A DNA stretch of 64,000 nt from Pseudomonas chlororaphis (GTDB lineage Bacteria > Pseudomonadota > Gammaproteobacteria > Pseudomonadales > Pseudomonadaceae). The stretch is from contig CP011020.1 of NCBI GenBank assembly GCA_001023535.1, positions 5,776,509-5,840,508 of the forward strand, written 5' to 3'. The translations under genes were made by a program, and so were the position numbers. Under the pieces are notes generated by a model that was not told the origin of the DNA, ran no database searches, and worked only from the letters and a program-made list of their open reading frames with translations. Shown in pieces: positions 1 to 7,684 of this stretch (positions are counted from its first letter, which is position 1; every line of letters starts with the position of its first letter).

Positions 1-996
1 GAGCCAGGGGTGGTCCTGGGAACACTGGATGGCGAAGTCGAGAGCGATTTCCAGGCCGTGGTCGGCGGCGGCCGCGACCAACCGGCGGAAATCCTCGCGG
101 GTCCCCAGTTGCGGGTGGATCGCCTCGTGCCCGCCCGCCTCGCTGCCGATGGCATAAGGGCTGCCGGGGTCCTCGGGGCCTGCGGTGAGGGAGTTATTGG
201 GCCCCTTGCGGAAACTGCGGCCGATGGGATGGATGGGCGGGAAGTACAGCACGTCGAAGCCCATGTCCTGGATCATCGACAGCCGTGAGTGCACGTCGTT
301 GAAAGTGCCGTGGCGCTTGGGGTCATCGGTGATCGAGCGCGGGAACAGCTCGTACCAACTGGCGAACTCGGCCAGCGGACGCTCGACGTCCAGGTGGTAT
401 TCGGGGCTGAGGCTCAGGTATGGCCGGTGGTCGGCCTGGGCCATCAGGTCGGCGCTGCGCGGCGCCAAAAACAACGCCACCTGCTCCGCCGGCAACAGGC
501 CGGACAGCTCATCGTGCAGCGCGCTCAACTGGTCGCGCAACTCGCCGTCACTGCGCTCGGCCGCCAGGTGCACATGATTGCGCCCTTCCTGCAGTTCGAG
601 GGCGATGGGCACGCCGGCGCCGTACTTCTTCTCCAGCTCATAACAGAAGCTGGCGTATTGATCGAACCAGGCCTCGATGCAAAACACGTAGCGTCCCTGC
701 TCCGGCACAGTGAACTGGCCGCGCCACCCGTTGTTGCCCAGGTCGGTCATGACCTCGCTGTTCCAGCGTTCCGCTTGCAGCGACCGCCAGCGGATGCGCA
801 CCGCCAGCTTGTCGTGTCCGTCGGTGAACACCTTGCTGGTCACCGTTACGTCCCGCCCGGCCACGACCTTGGCGGCAAACTGTCCGCCATCGATCGTCGG
901 CATGGTGTTTTCAATCGCAATCCGAGGCAACAACAAGGCCTGAGACAATGGCAAGTGCGGGTTGTACACAAGGTCGGTCGGCTGTTCAGCAGTCAT
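1..996 (-). CDS. glgE: Alpha-1,4-glucan:maltose-1-phosphate maltosyltransferase, N-terminal part (cut by window edge)
   Basis: The first 332 codons of a GH13-type protein are present; the 3' end lies outside the window. The N-terminal part has the DUF3416-like beta-sandwich seen in GlgE, followed by the start of the TIM-barrel domain with the stretch YFPPIHPIG and GPNNSLTAGPEDPGSP, which is characteristic of GlgE. Known role: transfers maltose from maltose-1-phosphate onto alpha-glucan in the trehalose-glycogen route. The catalytic residues lie in the missing half, so activity cannot be judged. The start ATG at 996 has an AAAGGAG site about 11 bases upstream; the ATG at 1003 is out of frame. 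An AlgU-like promoter lies upstream, which fits the stress role of this pathway in pseudomonads. Confidence 0.93.
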   Translation of the reverse strand, partial: MTAEQPTDLVYNPHLPLSQALLLPRIAIENTMPTIDGGQFAAKVVAGRDVTVTSKVFTDGHDKLAVRIRWRSLQAERWNSEVMTDLGNNGWRGQFTVPEQGRYVFCIEAWFDQYASFCYELEKKYGAGVPIALELQEGRNHVHLAAERSDGELRDQLSALHDELSGLLPAEQVALFLAPRSADLMAQADHRPYLSLSPEYHLDVERPLAEFASWYELFPRSITDDPKRHGTFNDVHSRLSMIQDMGFDVLYFPPIHPIGRSFRKGPNNSLTAGPEDPGSPYAIGSEAGGHEAIHPQLGTREDFRRLVAAAADHGLEIALDFAIQCSQDHPWL

Positions 997-1078
997 CGAG
1001 CATCGCTCCTTTTACGCCCAATGGACGCGCTTGTGGCGGTAAAGGCCCAACGGGTCCCGTGAAAAAACTCACTTAAAC

Positions 1079-1106
1079 TCCGAACCGAATCGACGGCCAA
1101 AAGTTC
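1079..1106 (-). promoter_or_regulatory. Candidate AlgU (sigma-22) promoter of glgE
   Basis: On the minus strand GAACTT (1101-1106) is followed after 17 bases by TCGGA (1079-1083), close to the AlgU/RpoE consensus GAACTT-N16/17-TCtgA. It sits about 80 bases upstream of the glgE start. Trehalose and glucan genes are known to respond to osmotic stress through AlgU in pseudomonads; assignment here is by motif only. Confidence 0.45.
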
Positions 1107-1208
1107 AGCAAGATTTGGCCCGCGATGCGCTGGGGATAAAACCTGGCGCAAGGGGGTCAACAACCATAAGCACGACTCAAGCCATCTGTATTACGGAGAC
1201 CCGTCCTG

Positions 1209-1373
1209 ATGAATATTCCGATCCCGGCCGAAACCCCGGACCCCAATATCGACGACCCCACCCTGCCCCCACCGGGGCCTGATCCGGAGCCCATCCCCGA
1301 GAAAGACCCGCCGCTGGATCCCCAGCCGCCGTTGGGCGACCCACCCAGCGAGGCGCCCCCGGAACGGGTTTGA
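1209..1373 (+). CDS. Small proline-rich hypothetical protein (54 aa)
   Basis: A 54-codon frame starts at ATG 1209 with GGAG about 11 bases upstream and ends at TGA 1371-1373. About a third of the residues are proline, in runs such as PTLPPPGPDPEPIPEKDPP, with many acidic residues and no Cys or hydrophobic segment, so it is probably a soluble, unfolded protein. Small proline-rich proteins of this kind are found in many Pseudomonas genomes without known function. It is divergent from glgE and might share its stress control, but that is a guess. Confidence 0.6.
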   Translation: MNIPIPAETPDPNIDDPTLPPPGPDPEPIPEKDPPLDPQPPLGDPPSEAPPERV

Positions 1374-1397
1374 TGCTCAAGCTTAGTAGGAGACTTG

Positions 1398-1487
1398 CGA
1401 GAGCGAGCCTGCTCGCGATAGCGGTGTAGTCAGTTGAGGTGAACGCTTTCTGGTCGGACGCCTTCGCGAGCAAGCTCGCTCCCACGG
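1398..1487. repeat. REPIN: two inverted REP sequences
   Basis: Two REP half-sites in opposite orientation, GAGCGAGCCTGCTCGCGATA near 1401 and CTTCGCGAGCAAGCTCGCTC near 1462, with about 45 bases between. This is the common Pseudomonas intergenic REP doublet. Confidence 0.8.
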
Positions 1488-1508
1488 GGATGCGTTGGTA
1501 TCCGTTCC

Positions 1509-1666
1509 TAGGCTCTGTCTGAAAAGCCTTGATACTCGTTCATGCTGCGTTGAAAACCGGCTCGGAATGCTCATTTACTCCAGTAAAGTCGAGCGCGACC
1601 CCGGCCGTTCCTCGCCGGTTTTCGCCTTGCCTGACCTTCGCCTCAAGACTTTTCAAACAGAGCCTA
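1509..1666. repeat. 158-bp imperfect palindrome, MITE-like
   Basis: The left end TAGGCTCTGTCTGAAAAG (1509-1526) and the right end (1649-1666) are inverted copies with few mismatches. Pairing continues inwards with gaps through GAAAACCGGC (1552-1561 on the left; the reverse complement lies near 1614-1623). Near the middle lies TTTACTCCAGTAAA. No transposase is inside. The right terminal TAG supplies the stop codon of the mgtC-like gene. Pseudomonas genomes contain several families of intergenic repeats of this size; the family was not identified. Confidence 0.7.
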
Positions 1667-2164
1667 AGGTTGGTCGTCGTTTTCCAGTGCCCGGACAATC
1701 AGCGGCATCACACTGAAGATCACCAGCGCCAGTATCGTACTCACCACGGCCGTGGCTTCGCGGCCCAAGCCTGCGGCGACGCCGATGGCCGCGGTCATCC
1801 ACAGCCCCGCGGCGGTGGTCAGGCCCTTGACATGGCCGACATCGCCCTCGGTGTTCTTCAAGATCGTACCGGCGCCCAAAAAGCCGATGCCGGCCACCAC
1901 CCCCTGGATGACCCGGCTCATGGCGTCGGCCTGGGAGCCGGACAGTTGCGGCACCAGGACAAACAGCGCAGCGCCCAGCGCCACCAGCATATGCGTGCGC
2001 ACACCGGCGGCCTTGCCCTTGTGTTCGCGCTCGAAACCCAGGATGCCGCCAAGCAGCGCGGCCATCAGCAGGCGCACCGTAACGCGGGTCATCTGTTCCA
2101 CATCGGCAATGTCGGCGAATTCCGCTTGCAGGGTCATCCAGATTCGTTGCCACCAGGTTTCCAT
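1664..2164 (-). CDS. MgtC/SapB family inner-membrane protein
   Basis: A 166-residue protein with about five hydrophobic segments and the MgtC core, including GGILGFEREHKGKAAGVRTH, VVAGIGFLGAGTIL and GLTTAAGLWMTAAIGVAAGLG. MgtC-like proteins are linked to growth at low magnesium and, in pathogens, to survival in macrophages by effects on the F1Fo ATPase; the exact role of this one is not known. It lacks the long C-terminal soluble domain of Salmonella MgtC and so is the short form. The start at 2164 is preferred over the ATG at 2182, because GGAAGGAG overlaps the latter and lies 10 bases before the former. The last codon TAG is the end of the neighbouring palindrome. Confidence 0.88.
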   Translation of the reverse strand: METWWQRIWMTLQAEFADIADVEQMTRVTVRLLMAALLGGILGFEREHKGKAAGVRTHMLVALGAALFVLVPQLSGSQADAMSRVIQGVVAGIGFLGAGTILKNTEGDVGHVKGLTTAAGLWMTAAIGVAAGLGREATAVVSTILALVIFSVMPLIVRALENDDQP

Positions 2165-2300
2165 CGACCACGCTCCTTCCATTCGTTAAACGATGGACCG
2201 CAAGCGGCGCCAGAGGTGCGCCCGACCGCTGATCCGGCGCAACGAACCCTGCGTACCGCCAGGCGCCTAACGCACAAGCCCCCAAGAAAGGAGCACCACC

Positions 2301-2534
2301 ATGACTGTGCGAATCGTTGACCAGACCTGTTACTTCGACACCCCCAACGGCCAGGAACAACGCGCCGCTGGCGAACTCACCATCATCACCTGCGAGGAAA
2401 AAGCCATGTCGGCGGTCGATCTCAATGGCGCCCGGGTCTACATCACCGAGGCCGAAGCCGATGCCCTGACGGTGGCCGGCGCGGTGGACGGGCGCCAGAA
2501 CCTCAAGGCGACCGACAGCGGTTCGGTGATCTAG
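2301..2534 (+). CDS. DUF3203 family protein
   Basis: A 77-residue soluble protein recognised as DUF3203, a small family found mainly in Pseudomonas, with the stretch CEEKAMSAVDLNGARVYITE and ITEAEADALTVAGA. No function is known. The start ATG 2301 follows AAGAAAGGAGCACCACC, a strong ribosome site. It is divergent from the MgtC-like gene across 136 bases. No signal peptide or membrane segment is seen. Confidence 0.8.
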   Translation: MTVRIVDQTCYFDTPNGQEQRAAGELTIITCEEKAMSAVDLNGARVYITEAEADALTVAGAVDGRQNLKATDSGSVI

Positions 2535-2551
2535 CCAACCTGCCCCGCTGC

Positions 2552-2580
2552 TCCGTGGGCCTGCCGCCTGGACCCACGGA
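2552..2580. terminator. Stem-loop after the DUF3203 gene
   Basis: TCCGTGGG (2552-2559) pairs perfectly with CCCACGGA (2573-2580) around a 13-base loop, 18 bases after the DUF3203 stop. No T-run follows, so it may be a weak or Rho-assisted terminator. Confidence 0.35.
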
Positions 2581-2738
2581 ACAGGGGAATGTTGCTCCGC
2601 CAGCCCTGCATCAAACTGTCGCAGGGCTTGGCCTGCAGGGCATCTGATCCGGTTTTTATCGATTCACCTGAGTCTGTTATGCAAACAGTTCGATGGTCAT
2701 AGTGCCCCGGCCAGATAACGGCTGATGAGCGACCGACC

Positions 2739-4151
2739 ATGAGCGATAGAATCCCCGTCCAGTTGATACAGACCTTCGAACCTGCGCCGGCGAAGATAAA
2801 GGCCAGGACCACCGACAACCTGATCCACACCCGCAGCTTCACCGGTTTGTTCCGCACCTTGCGCCTGAGCGGCGCGGGCGTGCTGTTCCTGCTGTTCTTC
2901 GGCACGGTGTGGCTGGACTGGGGCGGCCGCCAGGCGGTGCTCTGGGATCTTTCCGAAAGCAAATTCCATATTTTCGGCGCGACCTTCTGGCCCCAGGATT
3001 TCATCCTGCTGTCGGCGCTGTTGATCATCGCCGCCTTCGGCCTGTTCGCGATCACCGTGTTCGCCGGTCGCGTGTGGTGCGGCTACACCTGCCCGCAGAG
3101 CTCCTGGACCTGGATCTTCATGTGGTGCGAGAAAGTCACCGAAGGCGAACGCAACCAGCGGATCAAGCTGCAGGCCGCGCCCTGGGGCCTGAACAAACTC
3201 CTGCGCCGTTCGGCCAAGCACACCTTGTGGCTGGCCATCAGCCTGCTCACCGGGTTGACGTTCGTGGGCTATTTCACCCCGATCCGGCCGCTGGCCGAAG
3301 CGCTGCTGACCCTGCAGATCGGCGGCGTCAGCCTGTTCTGGGTGCTGTTCTTCACCGCTGCCACCTACCTCAACGCCGGCTGGCTGCGCGAGGCGGTGTG
3401 CATGCACATGTGCCCCTACGCGCGCTTTCAGAGCGTTATGTTCGACAAGGACACCCTGACCATTTCCTATGACGCCGCCCGTGGCGAGATCCGCGGGCCG
3501 CGCAAGCGCGACGTGAAGCCGGCCAACATCGGCCTGGGTGACTGCATCGATTGCCAGATGTGCGTGCAGGTCTGCCCCACCGGCATCGACATCCGCGACG
3601 GCCTGCAAATGGAATGCATCGGCTGCGCAGCCTGCATCGATGCCTGTGACTCGATCATGGACAAGATGGGCTACGCCCGCGGGCTGATCAAATACACCTC
3701 CGAGCATCAGTTGCAAGGTGGCAAGACCCATCTGCTGCGGCCACGCCTGATCGGCTACACCGCCGTGCTGCTGGTGATGATCGGTGCACTGGCCGTGGCA
3801 CTGGTGGAGCGGCCTATGGTGTCCCTGGACGTAAGCAAGGACCGCGGCCTGTTCCGCGAGAACAACCAGGGCCAGATCGAGAACATCTACAGCCTGAAGA
3901 TCATCAACAAGACCCAGCAGCGCCAGGCCTACACCCTGTCGCTGCAAGATGGCGAAGGCTTCACCTTGCAGGGCAAGACGCACCTGAGCCTGGCGCCGGG
4001 TGAAATCGTCGACGTACCGGTGTCGGTGGCGATGCTCAGCGAGCGTCCGAGCAGCAGTTCCCAGGAATTGACCTTCAAAGTGACCGACAGCGACGAGCCG
4101 CGCACCCACAGCGTGGCCAAGAGCCGTTTTGTCGCGCCGATGAACCGGTGA
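2739..4151 (+). CDS. ccoG: Cytochrome c oxidase accessory protein CcoG (RdxA/FixG family)
   Basis: A 470-residue polytopic membrane ferredoxin. Hydrophobic segments lie near residues 43-60, 88-108, 165-182, 198-215 and 337-357. GRVWCGYTCPQ and CMHMCPYARFQ are the family cysteine motifs, and two 4Fe-4S sites follow at about 269-279 (CIDCQMCVQVCP) and 293-303 (CIGCAACIDACD). The C-terminal 110 residues match the periplasmic FixG C-terminal domain. Known role: copper reduction during maturation of cbb3 oxidase. It stands apart from ccoNOPQ and ccoHIS, unlike the usual order. Nine bases downstream starts a MocR-type gene, suggesting co-transcription. No convincing Anr box was seen upstream. Confidence 0.93.
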   Translation: MSDRIPVQLIQTFEPAPAKIKARTTDNLIHTRSFTGLFRTLRLSGAGVLFLLFFGTVWLDWGGRQAVLWDLSESKFHIFGATFWPQDFILLSALLIIAAFGLFAITVFAGRVWCGYTCPQSSWTWIFMWCEKVTEGERNQRIKLQAAPWGLNKLLRRSAKHTLWLAISLLTGLTFVGYFTPIRPLAEALLTLQIGGVSLFWVLFFTAATYLNAGWLREAVCMHMCPYARFQSVMFDKDTLTISYDAARGEIRGPRKRDVKPANIGLGDCIDCQMCVQVCPTGIDIRDGLQMECIGCAACIDACDSIMDKMGYARGLIKYTSEHQLQGGKTHLLRPRLIGYTAVLLVMIGALAVALVERPMVSLDVSKDRGLFRENNQGQIENIYSLKIINKTQQRQAYTLSLQDGEGFTLQGKTHLSLAPGEIVDVPVSVAMLSERPSSSSQELTFKVTDSDEPRTHSVAKSRFVAPMNR

Positions 4152-4160
4152 GGCGATAAG

Positions 4161-5624
4161 ATGCCCGACGCACAGCTCCAGTCTGACCTCGAACCGCTGC
4201 AAAATGGGCTCGCCATGAAACGCTACGAGAAATTCGCCGACGACATCGCTGAACTGATCCGCTCCGGCATGCTGGGGCCGGGCCAGCGAGTGCCCTCAGT
4301 GCGTTACGCCAGCCAGACCTATGGCGTCAGCCCGTCCACGGTGTTCCAGGCGTATTACCTGCTGGAGCGGCGAGGCCTGATCCGGGCCCGGCCGCGCTCG
4401 GGCTACTTCGTCAACGCCCATGCGCCGACGCCGTTTTCCGAGCCGGCGATCAGCAGCCCCGTGCACGAGTCCACCGAAGTCGACGTCAGCGAACTGGTGT
4501 TCTCGGTGCTGGAATCGATCAAGGACCCGACCACGGTGCCCTTCGGTTCGGCGTTCCCCAGCCCGACGTTGTTTCCGCTGCATCGGTTGTCGCGCTCTCT
4601 GTCCAGTGCCACCCGAGACATGGACCCGCGAGTGGTTGTCACGGACATGTCGCCGGGCAATCCGCAGTTGCGCCGGCAAATCGCCCTGCGCTACATGGTC
4701 GGCGGGCTGATGTTGCCGATGGAGGAACTGCTGGTGACCAATGGCGCGCTGGAGGCCCTGAACCTGTGCCTGCAAGCCGTGACCGAGCCCGGCGACCTGG
4801 TGGCGATCGAAGCACCGGCGTTCTACGCCAGCCTGCAGGTGCTGGAGCGGCTCAAGCTCAAGGCAGTGGAAATCCCCGTCCACCCGCGCGACGGCCTTGA
4901 CCTGGAAGTGCTGGCGCAAACCTTGGAACGCCACCCGATCAAGGCCTGCTGGTGCATGACCAGTTTCCAGAACCCCATGGGCGCAACGCTGCCCGAGGCC
5001 CGCAAGCAAGCGCTGGTCGAGTTGCTGCGCCGCCACCAGGTGCCGCTGATCGAAGACGACGTGTACGCCGAACTCTACTATGGCCAACAGGCCCCAAAAC
5101 CGGCCAAGGCATTCGACACCGAGGGCCTGGTGATGCATTGCGGCTCCTTCGCCAAGAGCCTGGCACCGGGCTATCGCATCGGTTGGGTCGCTGCCGGGCG
5201 CTATGCGCAGAAGATCGAACGGCTCAAGCTCATGACCTCCCTGTGCGCCTCGATGCCGGCCCAGGCGGCCATCGCCGACTACCTGCAACACGGTGGCTAC
5301 GACCGTCACCTGCGCAAGTTGCGTTATGCCCTGGAAGAACAGCAAAGTGCGATGCGCGCCGCCATCGCCCGTTATTTCCCGGCCCAGACCCGCGTCAGCC
5401 AGCCGGCGGGCGGCTACTTCCTGTGGCTGGAACTGCCCGAGCAGATGGACTCGCTGAAGCTGTTCCAGATGGCCCTGGCCCAAGGCATCAGCATCGCGCC
5501 GGGGCCGATCTTTTCACCGACCCGGCGGTTCAGGAACTGCATTCGCCTGAACTACGGCAGCCCTTGGACCGAGGCGTCGGAAAAGGCCATGGAAACATTG
5601 GGGCGGATTATCCGCTCGTTCTGA
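4161..5624 (+). CDS. MocR-type regulator (GntR DNA-binding domain fused to fold-type I aminotransferase)
   Basis: 487 residues. A GntR winged helix spans about 19-83 (VPSVRYASQTYGVSPSTVFQAYYLLERRGLI), followed by a class I aminotransferase domain from about 120. The PLP lysine is K332 in SFAKSLAPGYRIGW, and the phosphate or substrate arginine region IRLNYG is near the C-terminus. Known: MocR proteins bind PLP-linked ligands and regulate nearby genes, often vitamin B6 or amino acid metabolism. The specific target here is unknown; the only close neighbour is ccoG, nine bases upstream. The start at 4161 has GAGG eight bases before it; the ATG at 4215 is the alternative. Confidence 0.88.
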   Translation: MPDAQLQSDLEPLQNGLAMKRYEKFADDIAELIRSGMLGPGQRVPSVRYASQTYGVSPSTVFQAYYLLERRGLIRARPRSGYFVNAHAPTPFSEPAISSPVHESTEVDVSELVFSVLESIKDPTTVPFGSAFPSPTLFPLHRLSRSLSSATRDMDPRVVVTDMSPGNPQLRRQIALRYMVGGLMLPMEELLVTNGALEALNLCLQAVTEPGDLVAIEAPAFYASLQVLERLKLKAVEIPVHPRDGLDLEVLAQTLERHPIKACWCMTSFQNPMGATLPEARKQALVELLRRHQVPLIEDDVYAELYYGQQAPKPAKAFDTEGLVMHCGSFAKSLAPGYRIGWVAAGRYAQKIERLKLMTSLCASMPAQAAIADYLQHGGYDRHLRKLRYALEEQQSAMRAAIARYFPAQTRVSQPAGGYFLWLELPEQMDSLKLFQMALAQGISIAPGPIFSPTRRFRNCIRLNYGSPWTEASEKAMETLGRIIRSF

Positions 5625-5637
5625 GATCAGGGTAGCG

Positions 5638-5664
5638 CCCTTCGCGAGCAAGCTCGCTCCCACA
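5638..5664. repeat. Single REP sequence
   Basis: CTTCGCGAGCAAGCTCGCTC followed by CCACA, one REP half without a partner, in the gap between the convergent MocR and SDR genes. Confidence 0.7.
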
Positions 5665-5737
5665 ACGGATCGTTATCGCAGACGATCCATGTGGACGCGA
5701 GCAGGGTCGCGAAAGCGCCGCAACAGACAGGCTGAGC

Positions 5738-6484
5738 TCAGCGCCCGCCCCCCAGGTCCACGAACGTCCCGGTGGCGTACGATGCCTTGTCCGACAGCAA
5801 CCAGATGATCGCTTCGGCCACTTCATCCGGCCGCCCGCCCCTTGCCATGGGGATCGCCGACTCAAGTTTGCTGACCCGGTCCGGGTCGCCGCTGAGGGCA
5901 TGGAAATCGGTGTAGATGTAGCCTGGCCGCACCGCGTTGACGCGAATGCCTTCGCCGGCCACTTCCTTGGACAGGCCAATGGTGAAGGTGTCCAGGGCGC
6001 CCTTGGAGGCCGCGTAGTCGACGTACTCGCTGGGCGAGCCGAGGCGCGCGGCCACCGAGGAGACGTTGACGATGCTCCCGCCCTGCCCGCCATGCCGTGG
6101 CGACATGCGCAGCACCGCGTGCTTGGCGCATAGGATCGGCCCCATCACGTTGGTCCGCATGACCTTGAGGATGCGGAACTCGGACATTTCATCGAGGCGA
6201 GCCTTCTGGGCGACGGTGCCGGCGTTGTTCACCAGGGCGGTAACGCGGCCCAACTCGGCATCCACCCGGTCGAACAGCGCGATCACTTCGTCCTCGATGC
6301 TCACGTCGGCCCGCACGGCAATCGCCTGCACGCCTTTGGCCCGGACCTGTGCGAGCACCTCCAGGGCAGCGCTTTCATCGGACTGGTAGTTGATGCAGAT
6401 CCGATACCCCAGCTCGGCAGCCAGCAGCGCCGTGGCAGCCCCGATCCCGCGGCCGCCCCCCGTGATGACGATGACTTTATCCAC
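5738..6484 (-). CDS. Short-chain dehydrogenase/reductase
   Basis: 248 residues from GTG 6484, which has GGGAGAA eight bases upstream; the frame is open further up but without a ribosome site. The Rossmann motif TGGGRGIG lies at 8-15, NNAG near 86-89, and the catalytic residues are S143, Y157 and K161 (YAASK). The C-terminal PMARGGRPDEVAEAIIWLLSD is typical of classical SDRs such as FabG-like oxidoreductases. The short glycine pattern with no basic residue after strand 2 does not settle the cofactor choice. Substrate unknown. Convergent with the MocR gene. Confidence 0.88.
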   Translation of the reverse strand: MDKVIVITGGGRGIGAATALLAAELGYRICINYQSDESAALEVLAQVRAKGVQAIAVRADVSIEDEVIALFDRVDAELGRVTALVNNAGTVAQKARLDEMSEFRILKVMRTNVMGPILCAKHAVLRMSPRHGGQGGSIVNVSSVAARLGSPSEYVDYAASKGALDTFTIGLSKEVAGEGIRVNAVRPGYIYTDFHALSGDPDRVSKLESAIPMARGGRPDEVAEAIIWLLSDKASYATGTFVDLGGGR

Positions 6485-6562
6485 GCTTGCTTCTCCCGTT
6501 CCACGGATAGAGGTCCGGCCCAAGAATAGCGTTCACCTCACGCTTTGCACAAACCGTTGCGC

Positions 6563-7441
6563 TTAGCGAGCCAGGGCGCGCAGGTCCAGGCGTGCGTCCA
6601 GCCGTGGCGGGCACCAGTAGTAGCCCCCGGTGATCGGCCGGCTCATGCGATACAGGCCGTCCGTAATGCCGTCCTCCAGGCCACTCATGCGGCGCAATTG
6701 CGCCTCGAAGGCATCGAGGGAGAAACCGAACGCCAGGAACATCAGGCCCGCGCGGTCGCCTTCGATCCAGGGCATGGAGCGGCGCACGACGAAAGCTTCG
6801 GGCGCGAAGCTCTCCTGGGCAGTGCGCTTGACGTGGGCCGACTCCGGCGCCTCGTCGATTTCTTCGTTGTCGCTCAGGCGCCGGCCCATGATGTTGTCGC
6901 GCTCACCGGGCGACATCGCCGCGAAGCCATCCAGGTCGTGCTGCCATTGCTGGATCGCCGCGAAACTGCCCCCGCGCAGGCCGTCTGTCCCTTGGGCCAG
7001 GGCGGCCGCGACGGCCGCTTCGTCGTGGGGGTTCTCGGTGCCGTCCTCGTAACCCGTGAGGTCATGGCCGGTCATGTGGCGGAAGGTTTCGTTCATCTGC
7101 ACCAAGCACAAGGCCGGGGCCAGTGCCGCCTCGATGGCGCGGCTGCGGTGCAGCAACTCACCGCGGTCTTCGCCATGCAGCCAGCACCACAGCGCATGCT
7201 GGGTGGAGGGGTTATCGACGCCCACGCCGGCCAGCGCGGGAAAGGCCCGCAAACCTTCGATCTGGGCGCCCAGGGCCTTCACCAGCGGCTCACCAAAGCC
7301 GATCACCGCGCGCTCATCCAGCAGCAACACGAGTTTGTCTATCGCAGCCGGCAGTGCCTCGACCGATTCCAGGGCAAAAAACAGATGACGGGCCTGAGGC
7401 GGAACAGGGGTGGCGAGAATGCCAGGCTGGTAGTAACTCAT
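6563..7441 (-). CDS. Dyp-type heme peroxidase (YfeX-like)
   Basis: 292 residues with the Dyp signature GYEDG at 130-134 (distal D133), a likely proximal heme ligand H203 in ESAHVKRTAQ, and the distal arginine region VVRRSMPW. Length and lack of a Tat signal place it with the cytoplasmic YfeX/DypB group. Known: these heme enzymes oxidise dyes and porphyrinogens with peroxide; the natural substrate is unsettled. The start ATG 7441 was taken from the conserved MSYYQPGIL opening. The gene stands alone, divergent from ampC. Confidence 0.9.
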   Translation of the reverse strand: MSYYQPGILATPVPPQARHLFFALESVEALPAAIDKLVLLLDERAVIGFGEPLVKALGAQIEGLRAFPALAGVGVDNPSTQHALWCWLHGEDRGELLHRSRAIEAALAPALCLVQMNETFRHMTGHDLTGYEDGTENPHDEAAVAAALAQGTDGLRGGSFAAIQQWQHDLDGFAAMSPGERDNIMGRRLSDNEEIDEAPESAHVKRTAQESFAPEAFVVRRSMPWIEGDRAGLMFLAFGFSLDAFEAQLRRMSGLEDGITDGLYRMSRPITGGYYWCPPRLDARLDLRALAR

Positions 7442-7684
7442 GTGAACTCCTTTAGAAAGAGCGCAAGTTTACCCGGCGGCCAGGAATTTGTGTGGTTTGC
7501 CATGCATGGCCAATGGCCTGGGATTCGCAGCGATTTCGTAGGATCTTTCCGACGCCCAGGCCAGACAACTCGGAACCACGCCTGGCAACGTCCGGCCACC
7601 GATTGCCGAGCCGCGGAAAACGGCCTAGATTGACGCCCCTTCAGGTGCACCCCAGGCACCGGACACCCAAGGAGACGGTCCGAC

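Noticed and set aside
1653..2360. Long minus-strand frame over the MgtC-like gene
   Set aside because: It is the wrong frame; the MgtC protein is clearly in another frame with a good ribosome site.
2640..2738. Anr/FNR box search before ccoG
   Set aside because: No TTGAT-N4-ATCAA-like sequence was found.
2697..4202. Long open frame (501 codons) on the minus strand
   Set aside because: It lies opposite ccoG, has the His/Gln/Arg-rich composition of antisense shadows in high-GC DNA and no recognisable domain.
7442..7684. ampR expected beside ampC
   Set aside because: The divergent neighbour is a Dyp peroxidase; the 243-base gap holds no regulator gene.
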